This document shows, piece after piece, positions 1-5,574 of a stretch of DNA of 8,591 nt. Each line of letters starts with the position of its first letter. The stretch's first letter is position 1. The notes under the pieces are model-generated. The model worked only from the letters and a program-made list of their open reading frames with translations, was not told the DNA's origin and did not search any database. Both the position numbers and the translations under genes were made by a program. This stretch comes from CAYIEH01 sp964362385 (lineage in GTDB: Bacteria > Patescibacteriota > Minisyncoccia > UBA6257 > UBA9933): NCBI GenBank assembly GCA_964362385.1, contig CAYIEH010000024.1:1-8591 (forward strand). The letters are read 5' to 3'.

Positions 1-48
1 AAATATTATTTAATCAAACTTTTTTCCTTTGATTTTTCAACTGCCAAT

Positions 49-444
49 TTAAATATTTGAAGATATAAATTCCTCGTACGCGTTTTTTAATAAATTAAGC
101 GCGATTTCGCTGCGGGGCTTGGTCATTCCCGGATATCGCCATGCGGATATTATTCTCCTTTGGCTTTTCGTTTCCTCTATCATTACCCAGATTTCCTGTT
201 TCCATATCTCGTTCCCTTTGTTTCTTTTAATTGAAACGGGCTGCATCATGGCAATAGTGTCAGGCGCAATCCCTTCTTCTGTCCTTTTGGGAGTATTCAG
301 AACTCGCCGAACACGCGCTTCTGAAAGTCCGTAAAAACGCATTTTACCCTTTGCGTGGTTTGTCCAATGCAAAGATTTCTGCCTTATCCCGAGTTTATTG
401 GCAACGAGCTTATTGAAACCATTGAACTGATTTAAAATGTCCAT
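49..444 (-). CDS. DUF4258-like small protein, function unknown
   Basis: This encodes a 131-residue soluble protein with no signal peptide or membrane segment. Residues 26-50 read as an H-A-x-x-(K/R)-M-x-x-x-G-(L/I)-S-E-x-x-V-x-x-V-L-x-x-P pattern. A strand-turn region with E-I-W-V-M-I follows (about 83-88), then R-R-I-I-S-A-W-R-Y-P (about 96-105). This order resembles the DUF4258 fold, which is related to small RelE/BrnT-like proteins. Such proteins can be toxins, but no antitoxin-like ORF lies beside it within the window, so a toxin role is not supported. It is transcribed away from the glycosyltransferase and shares a palindromic promoter region with it. The ATG at 444 was chosen because the -10 box lies about 20 bp upstream; there is no Shine-Dalgarno sequence. 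The coding call is fairly sure, the family tentative, the function unknown. Confidence 0.72.
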   Translation of the reverse strand: MDILNQFNGFNKLVANKLGIRQKSLHWTNHAKGKMRFYGLSEARVRRVLNTPKRTEEGIAPDTIAMMQPVSIKRNKGNEIWKQEIWVMIEETKSQRRIISAWRYPGMTKPRSEIALNLLKNAYEEFISSNI

Positions 445-461
445 TTAATTATTTTGATTTT

Positions 462-482
462 ATTATAAAATATTTTTATAAT
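462..482. promoter_or_regulatory. Palindromic divergent promoter core
   Basis: A perfect 9-bp inverted repeat with a 3-bp centre (462-470 and 474-482) ends in ATTATA on one side and TATAAT on the other. It therefore gives a consensus -10 box to each strand: 477-482 for the glycosyltransferase and 467-462 for the DUF4258-like gene. On the + strand a TTGATT at 454-459 lies exactly 17 bp upstream of the -10, a good sigma70-type match. On the - strand no convincing -35 is visible. The predicted + start near 489 would leave a leader of only about 6-7 nt before the ATG at 496. The - leader would be about 11 nt. Both mRNAs would be nearly leaderless. The promoter call is sequence-based only. Confidence 0.55.
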
Positions 483-495
483 AACTGGTATAGCG

Positions 496-2427
496 ATGTT
501 TAAACCATCTTCTTATATTCAATATGTATTGTTGGCAGTCATATTAGCCGCCTCTTTTATTTTGATGGTGAATTCGTCTTTGCAGGAATCGGCTATTATG
601 GACGAACTCGCGCATATCCCGGCAGGTTATGGATATGTAAAATATCTTGACTATCGCCTTAATCCGGAACATCCGCCATTGGTAAAAGCCCTTGCCGCCT
701 TGCCTCTGCTTTTTCAAAAACTTAATTTCCCGACTGACAGCAATTACTGGCAAAAAGACATTAACGGCCAATGGGCAATAGGCGCTCAATTCCTTTATGA
801 ATATGGAAACGACGCCGATAAAATCGTCAACTGGGCGCGGCTCGGCCCGATGATTTTAACGCTGATACTTATTTTATTCGTCTATATCTGGTCAAAGGAG
901 CTGATGGGAAAGTGGTGGGCGCTTATCCCGACTTTGCTTGTCGCTTTTTCGCCCGCGGTTTTAGCGCACGGGCATTATGTTACGACCGACATCGGCGCCA
1001 CTTTAGGAATTTTTATCGCAATCTACTATCTTGTTAAATTTCTGAATAACCAGTCAAAAAGGAATCTGGCGCTAAGCGGCATTGCTTTTGGAATCGCCCA
1101 ACTGATGAAATTTTCCGCCGTGTTGCTGATTCCCCTTTTTATTTTCTTAGCGCTTGTGTTTGCTTTTATAAAAATCAGGGAAGAATTTTCTTTTGCCGCT
1201 AAAGTCATAAAGTTTTTTAAAGAAGCGCTGAAGAGCGTCGGATCTCTTATTTTAATTTTTGTAATCGGCTATCTGGTTGTCTACGCGCTGTATTTTGTTT
1301 TTACGATAAATTACCCGATTCAAAAACAAGCTTCAGACACTGAATACATTTTAACTTCTTTTGCCAACGGTCCGGATCAAAATTGGGAAGCCTGCAAATT
1401 GAATTCTAAGGTCAGTATGGCGCGAAGGATAAGATGCCTTGCTGATGTTGACATCTGGATGGCGAAAAATAAAGTTTTCAGACCCTTGGGAGAATACATG
1501 TTTGGGGTGTTAATGGTGCTCCAAAGATCGTCAGGAGGAAATACGGCGTATTTTTTGGGAGAAGTTTCATCCGGCGGCTGGTGGTATTATTTCCCGGCGG
1601 TCTTTATTTTAAAAGAACCGCTTCCATCTCTTATCCTTATTACTTTGGCAATTTTGATAGTCTTGTTTAGTCTCATAAAAAATTTCCGATCATCGTCATT
1701 GAAGGAAAGGTTTTTTAATTATCTGGAATTGAATTTTGCCGAATTTTCAATGCTCTCTTTCGTAGTCCTTTACTGGGCTTACAGCATTAAAAGTCCGCTG
1801 AATATCGGCGTCCGCCATATTTTGCCGACGCTTCCTTTAATTTATATCCTGTCAACCGAAGCTGTTAAAAACTGGGTAAGGCAAAAAATTGATCTGACCG
1901 AAGGCTTCCTTAAAAAACTTTTTATATTCTCGGTTAACATCGTTAAAACTTCGCTAAAAACAGCCTTAATAATCGTTTTGATAATCTGGTATCTTTTGGA
2001 AGCTTTTTTGAACGCCCCGTACTTTATTTCTTATTTTAACGAACTCGGCGGCGGAACTGCCAACGGATACGAGCATGTAACGGATTCAAACTACGACTGG
2101 GGCCAGGATTTAAAACGTTTGGCGCAATTCGCCGATAATCATAAAATAGACAAAATTGCCGTAAATTATTTCGGAGGCGGAGACATTTATTATTACTTGG
2201 GCAAGAACCGCGCAAATGACTGGAATTCGTCCAAGGGAAATCCGAAATTTGAAGGAATTAATTGGCTGGCGATTTCAATCAATAATTTGCAGGGCGCAAT
2301 CGGAAAACTCCGTTCCGGACAAACAAGAAACCCCGAAGACGAATACCAGTGGCTTCAAAAAATAAAAAATCCGTACAAGCCGGATTATAGAGCGGGAACA
2401 TCAATATTTATTTATAAACTAAACTGA
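496..2427 (+). CDS. GT-C fold membrane glycosyltransferase (PMT_2 / GT39-like)
   Basis: This encodes a 643-residue polytopic membrane protein of the dolichyl-phosphate-mannose-protein mannosyltransferase-like group. Members move a sugar from a polyprenyl-phosphate donor to a protein or glycolipid on the outer face of the membrane. TM1 covers about residues 8-25 and is followed by the acidic pair D36-E37 in M-D-E-L-A-H, the usual catalytic loop of GT-C enzymes, then N-P-E-H-P-P (56-61). Further landmarks are H-G-H-Y-V-T-T-D (158-165), the loop G-G-W-W-Y-Y-F-P (360-367) with K-E-P-L-P (373-377), and R-H-I-L-P (440-444). The C-terminal soluble part carries D-S-N-Y-D-W-G-Q-D-L (530-539). Long hydrophobic runs lie near 118-132, 141-157, 168-182, 207-226, 250-271, 377-396, 416-430 and 488-506. 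It ends with TGA. Donor and acceptor cannot be told from the sequence. It converges on the four-helix-bundle gene. Confidence 0.85.
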   Translation: MFKPSSYIQYVLLAVILAASFILMVNSSLQESAIMDELAHIPAGYGYVKYLDYRLNPEHPPLVKALAALPLLFQKLNFPTDSNYWQKDINGQWAIGAQFLYEYGNDADKIVNWARLGPMILTLILILFVYIWSKELMGKWWALIPTLLVAFSPAVLAHGHYVTTDIGATLGIFIAIYYLVKFLNNQSKRNLALSGIAFGIAQLMKFSAVLLIPLFIFLALVFAFIKIREEFSFAAKVIKFFKEALKSVGSLILIFVIGYLVVYALYFVFTINYPIQKQASDTEYILTSFANGPDQNWEACKLNSKVSMARRIRCLADVDIWMAKNKVFRPLGEYMFGVLMVLQRSSGGNTAYFLGEVSSGGWWYYFPAVFILKEPLPSLILITLAILIVLFSLIKNFRSSSLKERFFNYLELNFAEFSMLSFVVLYWAYSIKSPLNIGVRHILPTLPLIYILSTEAVKNWVRQKIDLTEGFLKKLFIFSVNIVKTSLKTALIIVLIIWYLLEAFLNAPYFISYFNELGGGTANGYEHVTDSNYDWGQDLKRLAQFADNHKIDKIAVNYFGGGDIYYYLGKNRANDWNSSKGNPKFEGINWLAISINNLQGAIGKLRSGQTRNPEDEYQWLQKIKNPYKPDYRAGTSIFIYKLN

Positions 2428-2464
2428 CTACCGATAATCGACACCGAATAAAAATAAGAGTATC

Positions 2465-2512
2465 TCGATATATCGAAATTTCGACATTTCAAAATATCTA
2501 TATTTCGTCTTT
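2465..2512. repeat. Octamer-period repeat array, left flank of four-helix-bundle gene
   Basis: Six successive 8-bp units begin with TC at positions 2465, 2473, 2481, 2489, 2497 and 2505: TCGATATA, TCGAAATT, TCGACATT, TCAAAATA, TCTATATT, TCGTCTTT. The first three are closest to a TCGAWATW consensus and degeneration increases rightwards. The last two units overlap the stop codon and final codons of the leftward four-helix-bundle gene. The array contains the 12-bp palindromes TCGATATATCGA and TCGAAATTTCGA. Positions 2462-2484 are identical over 23 bp to 2994-3016 on the other side of that gene. Confidence 0.75.
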
Positions 2513-2977
2513 TTTGACGAACCTACCATCGCTTAAACGGACAAAACCTTCTTTATTCATAATTTCTCCAAGCCAATTTTTTACCGCAGGAGTTTTGAAT
2601 TGCAATCCGCGCCTTGCGCCGGATTTTATTTTATCGCTGAAACTTTGAATAAGCCGCGAAGCTTCATCGGTTAATTTTAATCCCTTGCTGAATTCTTCCC
2701 GTGAAACATATTTTCTATCAAAACTTATATAAAGCTGACTCCGCACTTCCCCGCATTCTCCTTTCCCGATAAACAGCGCATCAATAAATTCCGCTTGAGT
2801 CCCTCTATCAAAACCTTCCGCGATATTAGACATCGGAGAAATCGCGGCGCGTCTGATTTGCCGCTTCAAATCAAAATCATTAAATTGAGGCTTGTCAGTA
2901 ATATCAAAAATAAAATTTGCTAGTTCCCGAGATTTTTGCCAGCAAATAAGATCTTCGAAACTTTTTATACTTGCCAT
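2498..2977 (-). CDS. Four-helix-bundle protein (23S rRNA intervening-sequence / S23 family)
   Basis: This encodes 159 residues. The N-terminal 118 match the four-helix-bundle family first known from proteins encoded in 23S rRNA intervening sequences and related to the Avd accessory proteins of diversity-generating retroelements. Landmarks are F-E-D-L-x-x-W-Q-K-S-R-E-L (7-19), I-R-R-A-A-I-S-x-x-S-N-I-A-E-G-F (41-56), E-F-I-D-A-L-F-I-G-K-G-E (63-74) and a predicted last helix at about 94-117. Residues 120-159 form a basic C-terminal extension (R-L-S-D-G-R-F-V-K-K) beyond the usual family length. No reverse transcriptase, template repeat or rRNA lies nearby, so an Avd or rRNA role is not supported. 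The biochemical function is unknown; family members are thought to bind nucleic acid. The gene sits 47 bp downstream of the reductase and is bracketed by octamer arrays, which suggests an acquired cassette. No Shine-Dalgarno precedes the ATG at 2977. Confidence 0.87.
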   Translation of the reverse strand: MASIKSFEDLICWQKSRELANFIFDITDKPQFNDFDLKRQIRRAAISPMSNIAEGFDRGTQAEFIDALFIGKGECGEVRSQLYISFDRKYVSREEFSKGLKLTDEASRLIQSFSDKIKSGARRGLQFKTPAVKNWLGEIMNKEGFVRLSDGRFVKKDEI

Positions 2978-2988
2978 AAAAAGAAATA

Positions 2989-3020
2989 TCGAAATCTCGA
3001 TATATCGAAATTTCGAAATA
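2989..3020. repeat. Octamer-period repeat array, right flank of four-helix-bundle gene
   Basis: Four head-to-tail 8-bp units start at 2989, 2997, 3005 and 3013: TCGAAATC, TCGATATA, TCGAAATT, TCGAAATA. They lie in the 47-bp gap between the reductase stop codon and the four-helix-bundle start codon. The 23 bp at 2994-3016 exactly match 2462-2484 in the same orientation, so the gene lies between direct repeats 532 bp apart. The units are self-complementary in pairs, so each array can also form hairpins. Confidence 0.75.
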
Positions 3021-3024
3021 AAAA

Positions 3025-3540
3025 TTATTTCAGAACTTTATAATGCAGTTGAATTTCATTGTCGGATAATTTTTTAGATTCAATCAATTCTAATTTAGCG
3101 TCAAAATCATTTTCTGAAAAAATCCTTATTCCTTTTCCAAAAATAATCGGTTCAATATCAATATAAATTTCATCAACAAGATTTTCTGCCATAAATGAAG
3201 CGTTAAGCGTTCCACCGCCGGCAACCAACGCCTTATCAAATCTTTCTTTTTCTAAAACCGCCAAAGCTTCCTTGGGAGATTTAACAACCAAATGATGAGT
3301 GGTGTCTGTTTTAAAATTTTTGCTATTTGAAATTACCAACACATGAACGTCTTTAAAATTACTGAATTCGCCATTTCCAATCATAACCTCATAAGTTTTT
3401 CTTCCAATAACCAAATTGCCGGTATTATTAACTATTTTACGAAAACTATCCCATTCAATGTCACTAACAAAATCAGTACTGCCATTTTCTTTGGCAATAA
3501 AGCCATTAGCGCTCATCGCCATATAAAGAATAACTTTCAT
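3025..3540 (-). CDS. RibD C-terminal / dihydrofolate-reductase-like oxidoreductase
   Basis: This encodes a 171-residue soluble protein of the RibD_C superfamily, which shares the DHFR fold and normally uses NADPH. It begins with a strand and the substrate-loop motif M-S-A-N-G-F-I-A (9-16). It then has G-R-K-T-Y-E (46-51), the cofactor-side loop V-A-G-G-G-T-L-N-A-S-F-M (106-117), and L-V-D-E-I-Y-I-D-I-E-P-I-I-F-G-K-G (121-137), all in the order expected. Length fits the stand-alone family. It is not fused to a riboflavin deaminase, and no riboflavin or folate gene is near, so the substrate is unknown; true DHFR activity cannot be claimed. It lies 26 bp downstream of ftsX and 47 bp upstream of the four-helix-bundle gene, so read-through from ftsX is likely. 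The start codon follows an ACTTTT stretch with no Shine-Dalgarno. Confidence 0.85.
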   Translation of the reverse strand: MKVILYMAMSANGFIAKENGSTDFVSDIEWDSFRKIVNNTGNLVIGRKTYEVMIGNGEFSNFKDVHVLVISNSKNFKTDTTHHLVVKSPKEALAVLEKERFDKALVAGGGTLNASFMAENLVDEIYIDIEPIIFGKGIRIFSENDFDAKLELIESKKLSDNEIQLHYKVLK

Positions 3541-3547
3541 AAAAGTT

Positions 3548-3563
3548 GTTGGTCGTTGGTCGT
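3548..3563. repeat. Short heptamer repeat between ftsX and the reductase gene
   Basis: GTTGGTC occurs twice in tandem (3548-3554 and 3555-3561) plus two bases of a third copy, filling most of the 26-bp gap. The 7-bp period is the same as in other gaps of this window although the unit differs. Confidence 0.55.
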
Positions 3564-3566
3564 AAG

Positions 3567-4475
3567 CTATATTTTTAAGTATTTCCTCACCGCAATATAA
3601 CTTGAAGCCACTCCTAAACCAACCCCGAAAATAACTTGAGAAGCGAAGAACTTAAACAAATTGGAAAGATAATAGTCCCAGCCGTTTATGTCGGGAACAA
3701 AAATCCTGAAATAGGGCGCAATGTAATAAACCAAAACGCTGGTTATAAAAACCCCTAAAATGCCGGCTATCAGCCCGTAAATCAATCCTTCAACCAAATA
3801 AGGGCCTCTGATAAAAAAGTTTGAAGCGCCTACGAACCGCATAATTCCCAATTCTTCGCGATTGGAATAAATGGCCAGCCGGATGGTATTAAAAATAATC
3901 AAGGCGGCAACTAAGCTGATAAAAACTATCAAAATAAGCCCTCCTTGTTCCACCGTGTTTTTTATTTTCTTCAATCTTTCAATGACAACGACATTCTGGG
4001 TATAAGAAACTTTGTCAATAAAACTTTTAAAAGCGTCTCTCTCAAGGTATGCGGCAATCGCCGAATAGTCCTTCAGTTCCCGCGCCTTTATGTTTAACGA
4101 AGCGGAAAGCGGATTAACGTTTAATTCATCAAGCGCCTGAGAAACGGTCTGGTCGGCTTGATGCTGGGATTTAAAAGTTTCAAGCGCTTTGTCTTTTGAA
4201 ATATATTCCACCGCCTTTACTTCCGGCAAACTTTCCAAAGATTTTTGGATGTTCAAAATATTATCTTCGGGCGCGTCTATTTTAAAATAGACGCTGATGT
4301 CAATCTTGTCCTGAATATCGCTTAGAATAAGATTGGCAATTGAATTAAAAATTAAAAGTCCGCCAAAACCGACCAAAACTAAAAACACAATCGCGATAGT
4401 CGCGGTTGAAAGCCAGCCATTCCTCCAAAATCCCATAAGGCCGTATTTAATTATGCGAGACAGATTTGTGAACAT
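3567..4475 (-). CDS. ftsX: Cell division protein FtsX
   Basis: This encodes 302 residues, normal length for FtsX, the membrane partner of the FtsE ATPase. The complex sits at the division site and passes conformational signals to peptidoglycan hydrolases outside the cell. Visible are a short cytoplasmic N-terminus, TM1 (about 22-48) and an extracellular domain (about 50-170). This domain has the family strand D-I-S-V-Y-F-K (59-65) and the L-P-E-V-K-A-V-E-Y-I-S-K-D-K-A-L-E block (83-99). Three more membrane segments follow near 176-200, 224-250 and 275-297. The cytoplasmic loop N-T-I-R-L-A-I-Y-S-N-R-E-E-L-G-I-M-R-F-V-G-A-S (196-218) is diagnostic for the FtsX/MacB-type permease domain and contacts the ATPase. 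It follows ftsE with an unusually long 142-bp gap rather than the tight spacing common for this pair. There is no Shine-Dalgarno before the ATG at 4475. Confidence 0.96.
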   Translation of the reverse strand: MFTNLSRIIKYGLMGFWRNGWLSTATIAIVFLVLVGFGGLLIFNSIANLILSDIQDKIDISVYFKIDAPEDNILNIQKSLESLPEVKAVEYISKDKALETFKSQHQADQTVSQALDELNVNPLSASLNIKARELKDYSAIAAYLERDAFKSFIDKVSYTQNVVVIERLKKIKNTVEQGGLILIVFISLVAALIIFNTIRLAIYSNREELGIMRFVGASNFFIRGPYLVEGLIYGLIAGILGVFITSVLVYYIAPYFRIFVPDINGWDYYLSNLFKFFASQVIFGVGLGVASSYIAVRKYLKI

Positions 4476-4485
4476 TAGTTAAAAT

Positions 4486-4609
4486 ACGAAATCCGAAACA
4501 ATATCTAATTACCAAAAATCCAAATGTTTTAAACTTTTGTTTTAGTCATTTAAAAATTAGAATTTTAAATTTGTTTCGAATTTCGTGCTTTGAGCTTCGG
4601 ATTTAATAT
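4486..4609. repeat. Imperfect inverted repeat filling the ftsE-ftsX gap
   Basis: Bases 4486-4501 and 4571-4586 are inverted copies matching at 15 of 16 positions, with weaker complementarity continuing inward (around 4505-4512 and 4553-4562). The right arm also shows a 7-bp rhythm: TTCGAAT, TTCGTGC, TTTGAGC, TTCGGAT from 4575 to 4602. On the transcript it could fold into a long, AT-rich stem between ftsE and ftsX. It lacks a GC-rich stem plus U-tract, so a strong intrinsic terminator is unlikely; attenuation or processing is possible but unproven. Confidence 0.6.
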
Positions 4610-4617
4610 TTTCGTTT

Positions 4618-5310
4618 TTAAACGAGAATATATTTCCCTTCTTCTTCGTCCCTGATTATACGACCGTCATCCAGACTAACGACTCTTTTGTTAATGCTGT
4701 TAATTATATCCTTGTTATGGGTCGCTAAAATCACCGTGGTTCCCAGCTCGTTGATTTTAAGAAGCAGTTTTATAATGTCCCCCGTGTTGACCGGGTCCAG
4801 ATTGCCGGTCGGCTCATCGGCGACAATCACATCCGGATGATTAACCATTGCCCGGGCAATCGCGACTCTTTGTTTTTCGCCGCCGGATAATTCCTTTGGA
4901 AAATTCCCCATTTTGTCCTTCAAGCCAACCATCTCAAGCGCCTGGGGAACAAATTCCGCGATTTCCTTTTGGCTTCTTCCGGCAACTTCCAGCGCGAACG
5001 CCACATTCTCGCGCGCGCTCTTATTCGGCAAGAGACGGAAGTCCTGGAAAATAACCCCTATTTTTCTCCTTAGTTGCGGAAGTTCTTTAGCTTTCAATTT
5101 ATTGACATTGTAAGAACCGACAATAACTTTCCCCTTGCTCGGCTTTTCTTCGCCAATCAGCAATTTCACGATTGTTGACTTTCCGGCGCCTGACTTACCC
5201 ACCAATGAAATAAATTCTTTGGGATGAATATGAAAATTCGCGTCGTCCAAAGCGATTGTCTCATGGGAATTGTTTTTATAGATTTTAGATACGTTTTGAA
5301 AAATAATCAC
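4618..5310 (-). CDS. ftsE: Cell division ATP-binding protein FtsE
   Basis: This encodes 230 residues, a complete ABC ATPase of FtsE size. It has Walker A G-K-S-G-A-G-K-S (38-45), Q-loop Q89, the signature L-S-G-G-E (141-145), Walker B V-I-V-A-D-E-P with E166, D-loop N-L-D (170-172) and the switch histidine H198. The F-Q-D-F-R-L-L-P stretch (88-95) after the Q-loop is characteristic of FtsE and places it with ftsX downstream. It hydrolyses ATP on the cytoplasmic side to drive FtsX. The start codon is GTG at 5310; it is accepted because the next residues (I-I-F-Q-N-V-S-K-x-Y) match the conserved N-terminus and no nearby in-frame ATG exists. No Shine-Dalgarno is present. A likely promoter lies at 5399-5428, with a leader made of heptamer repeats. 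Confidence 0.96.
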   Translation of the reverse strand: MIIFQNVSKIYKNNSHETIALDDANFHIHPKEFISLVGKSGAGKSTIVKLLIGEEKPSKGKVIVGSYNVNKLKAKELPQLRRKIGVIFQDFRLLPNKSARENVAFALEVAGRSQKEIAEFVPQALEMVGLKDKMGNFPKELSGGEKQRVAIARAMVNHPDVIVADEPTGNLDPVNTGDIIKLLLKINELGTTVILATHNKDIINSINKRVVSLDDGRIIRDEEEGKYILV

Positions 5311-5316
5311 AAATCA

Positions 5317-5385
5317 GGATTTAGGATTTAGGATTTAGGATTTAGGAAATTTTATCCCTAAATTCTATATTCTATATCCTATATT
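5317..5385. repeat. Heptamer repeat array upstream of ftsE
   Basis: The unit GGATTTA is repeated four times without error (5317-5344), followed by GGA. After a short AT-rich spacer come YCTAWAT-type units with the same 7-bp period: CCTAAAT (5357-5363), TCTATAT (5364-5370), TCTATAT (5371-5377), CCTATAT (5378-5384). The second half is a degenerate inverted form of the first, so the region can fold back, for example 5331-5339 with 5357-5365. It would form most of the 5' leader of ftsE. Confidence 0.75.
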
Positions 5386-5398
5386 CTTAATAATCATT

Positions 5399-5428
5399 AT
5401 TATAACTCCGCTTCTACAAAAATGTCTA
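5399..5428 (-). promoter_or_regulatory. Putative sigma70-type promoter for ftsE-ftsX
   Basis: Reading leftward, TAGACA (5428-5423; 5 of 6 matches to TTGACA) is followed after 18 bp by a consensus TATAAT (5404-5399). Transcription would begin near 5391, about 80 nt before the GTG of ftsE. The promoter elements lie inside the relic prfB 3' end: the -10 spans its stop codon and the -35 abuts the MITE-like element's target duplication. It is predicted from sequence only. Confidence 0.45.
5403..5428 (-). pseudogene. Relic second copy of the prfB 3' end, interrupted by a MITE-like element
   Basis: On the minus strand, in frame, this stretch encodes D-I-F-V-E-A-E-L followed by TAA (5402-5400), nearly the same as D-I-F-V-E-G-E-L near the end of the intact prfB. 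The matching upstream codons are at 5567-5573, on the far side of the 134-bp element. When the element and one TCTA copy are removed, the joined text reads G-D-I-D-I-F-V-E-A-E-L-stop, against [11 protein letters not shown] in prfB (5587-5619). This gives 26 of 33 identical bases. Five of the seven differences fall at third codon positions, as for homologous coding sequences that diverged under selection. It starts one base after the prfB stop codon. Confidence 0.65.
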
Positions 5429-5566
5429 CCCCGTCACTAAAGAAAGACCGCAAAGCTATCTATTCCGTGATATGCCTAAGCAACTTTATATTTTAATTTA
5501 GATAAATTAATTAGGTTATAATACGATTTCATTGGGAATACCCGTCTTTCTTTAGTGCGGGGTCTA
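5425..5566. mobile_element. 134-bp MITE-like non-coding element with target duplication
   Basis: Terminal inverted repeats lie at 5429-5448 and 5544-5562. They match over 19 bp, with one extra T (5434) in the left copy, and both ends start with CCCCG when read inward. The element is flanked by the direct 4-bp repeat TCTA (5425-5428 and 5563-5566). The 95-bp interior has no ORF of note; it contains TTAATTTA-GA-TAAATTAA (an 8-bp palindrome) and a GGGTATTCCC-like hairpin next to the right arm. Independent support comes from excision: deleting the element and one TCTA rebuilds an in-frame prfB 3' end. No transposase is in the window, so it would be mobilised in trans. A structured RNA or terminator is an alternative reading of the arms. 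Confidence 0.65.
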
Positions 5567-5574
5567 TATCTCCT

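Noticed and set aside
2428..2512. Bidirectional intrinsic terminator between the convergent genes
   Set aside because: The palindromes are AT-rich 12-mers belonging to the octamer array, and the T-run at 2509-2515 follows no GC-rich stem.
2498..2977. Diversity-generating retroelement (Avd accessory gene)
   Set aside because: The protein family is related, but there is no reverse transcriptase and no template/variable repeat pair in the window.
2465..3020. Repeat arrays as a CRISPR
   Set aside because: Units are 8 bp, contiguous and without spacers; the 532-bp repeat pair encloses a gene, not spacers. No cas genes are present.
4848..5113. Two + strand ORFs over ftsE
   Set aside because: They are antisense shadows of the ABC ATPase; composition is arginine/proline-rich as expected from the reverse frame.
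5449..5543. Promoter (TATAAT at 5517-5522) inside the MITE-like element
   Set aside because: No acceptable -35 is seen at 16-18 bp, and downstream on + strand there is no gene, only prfB in antisense.
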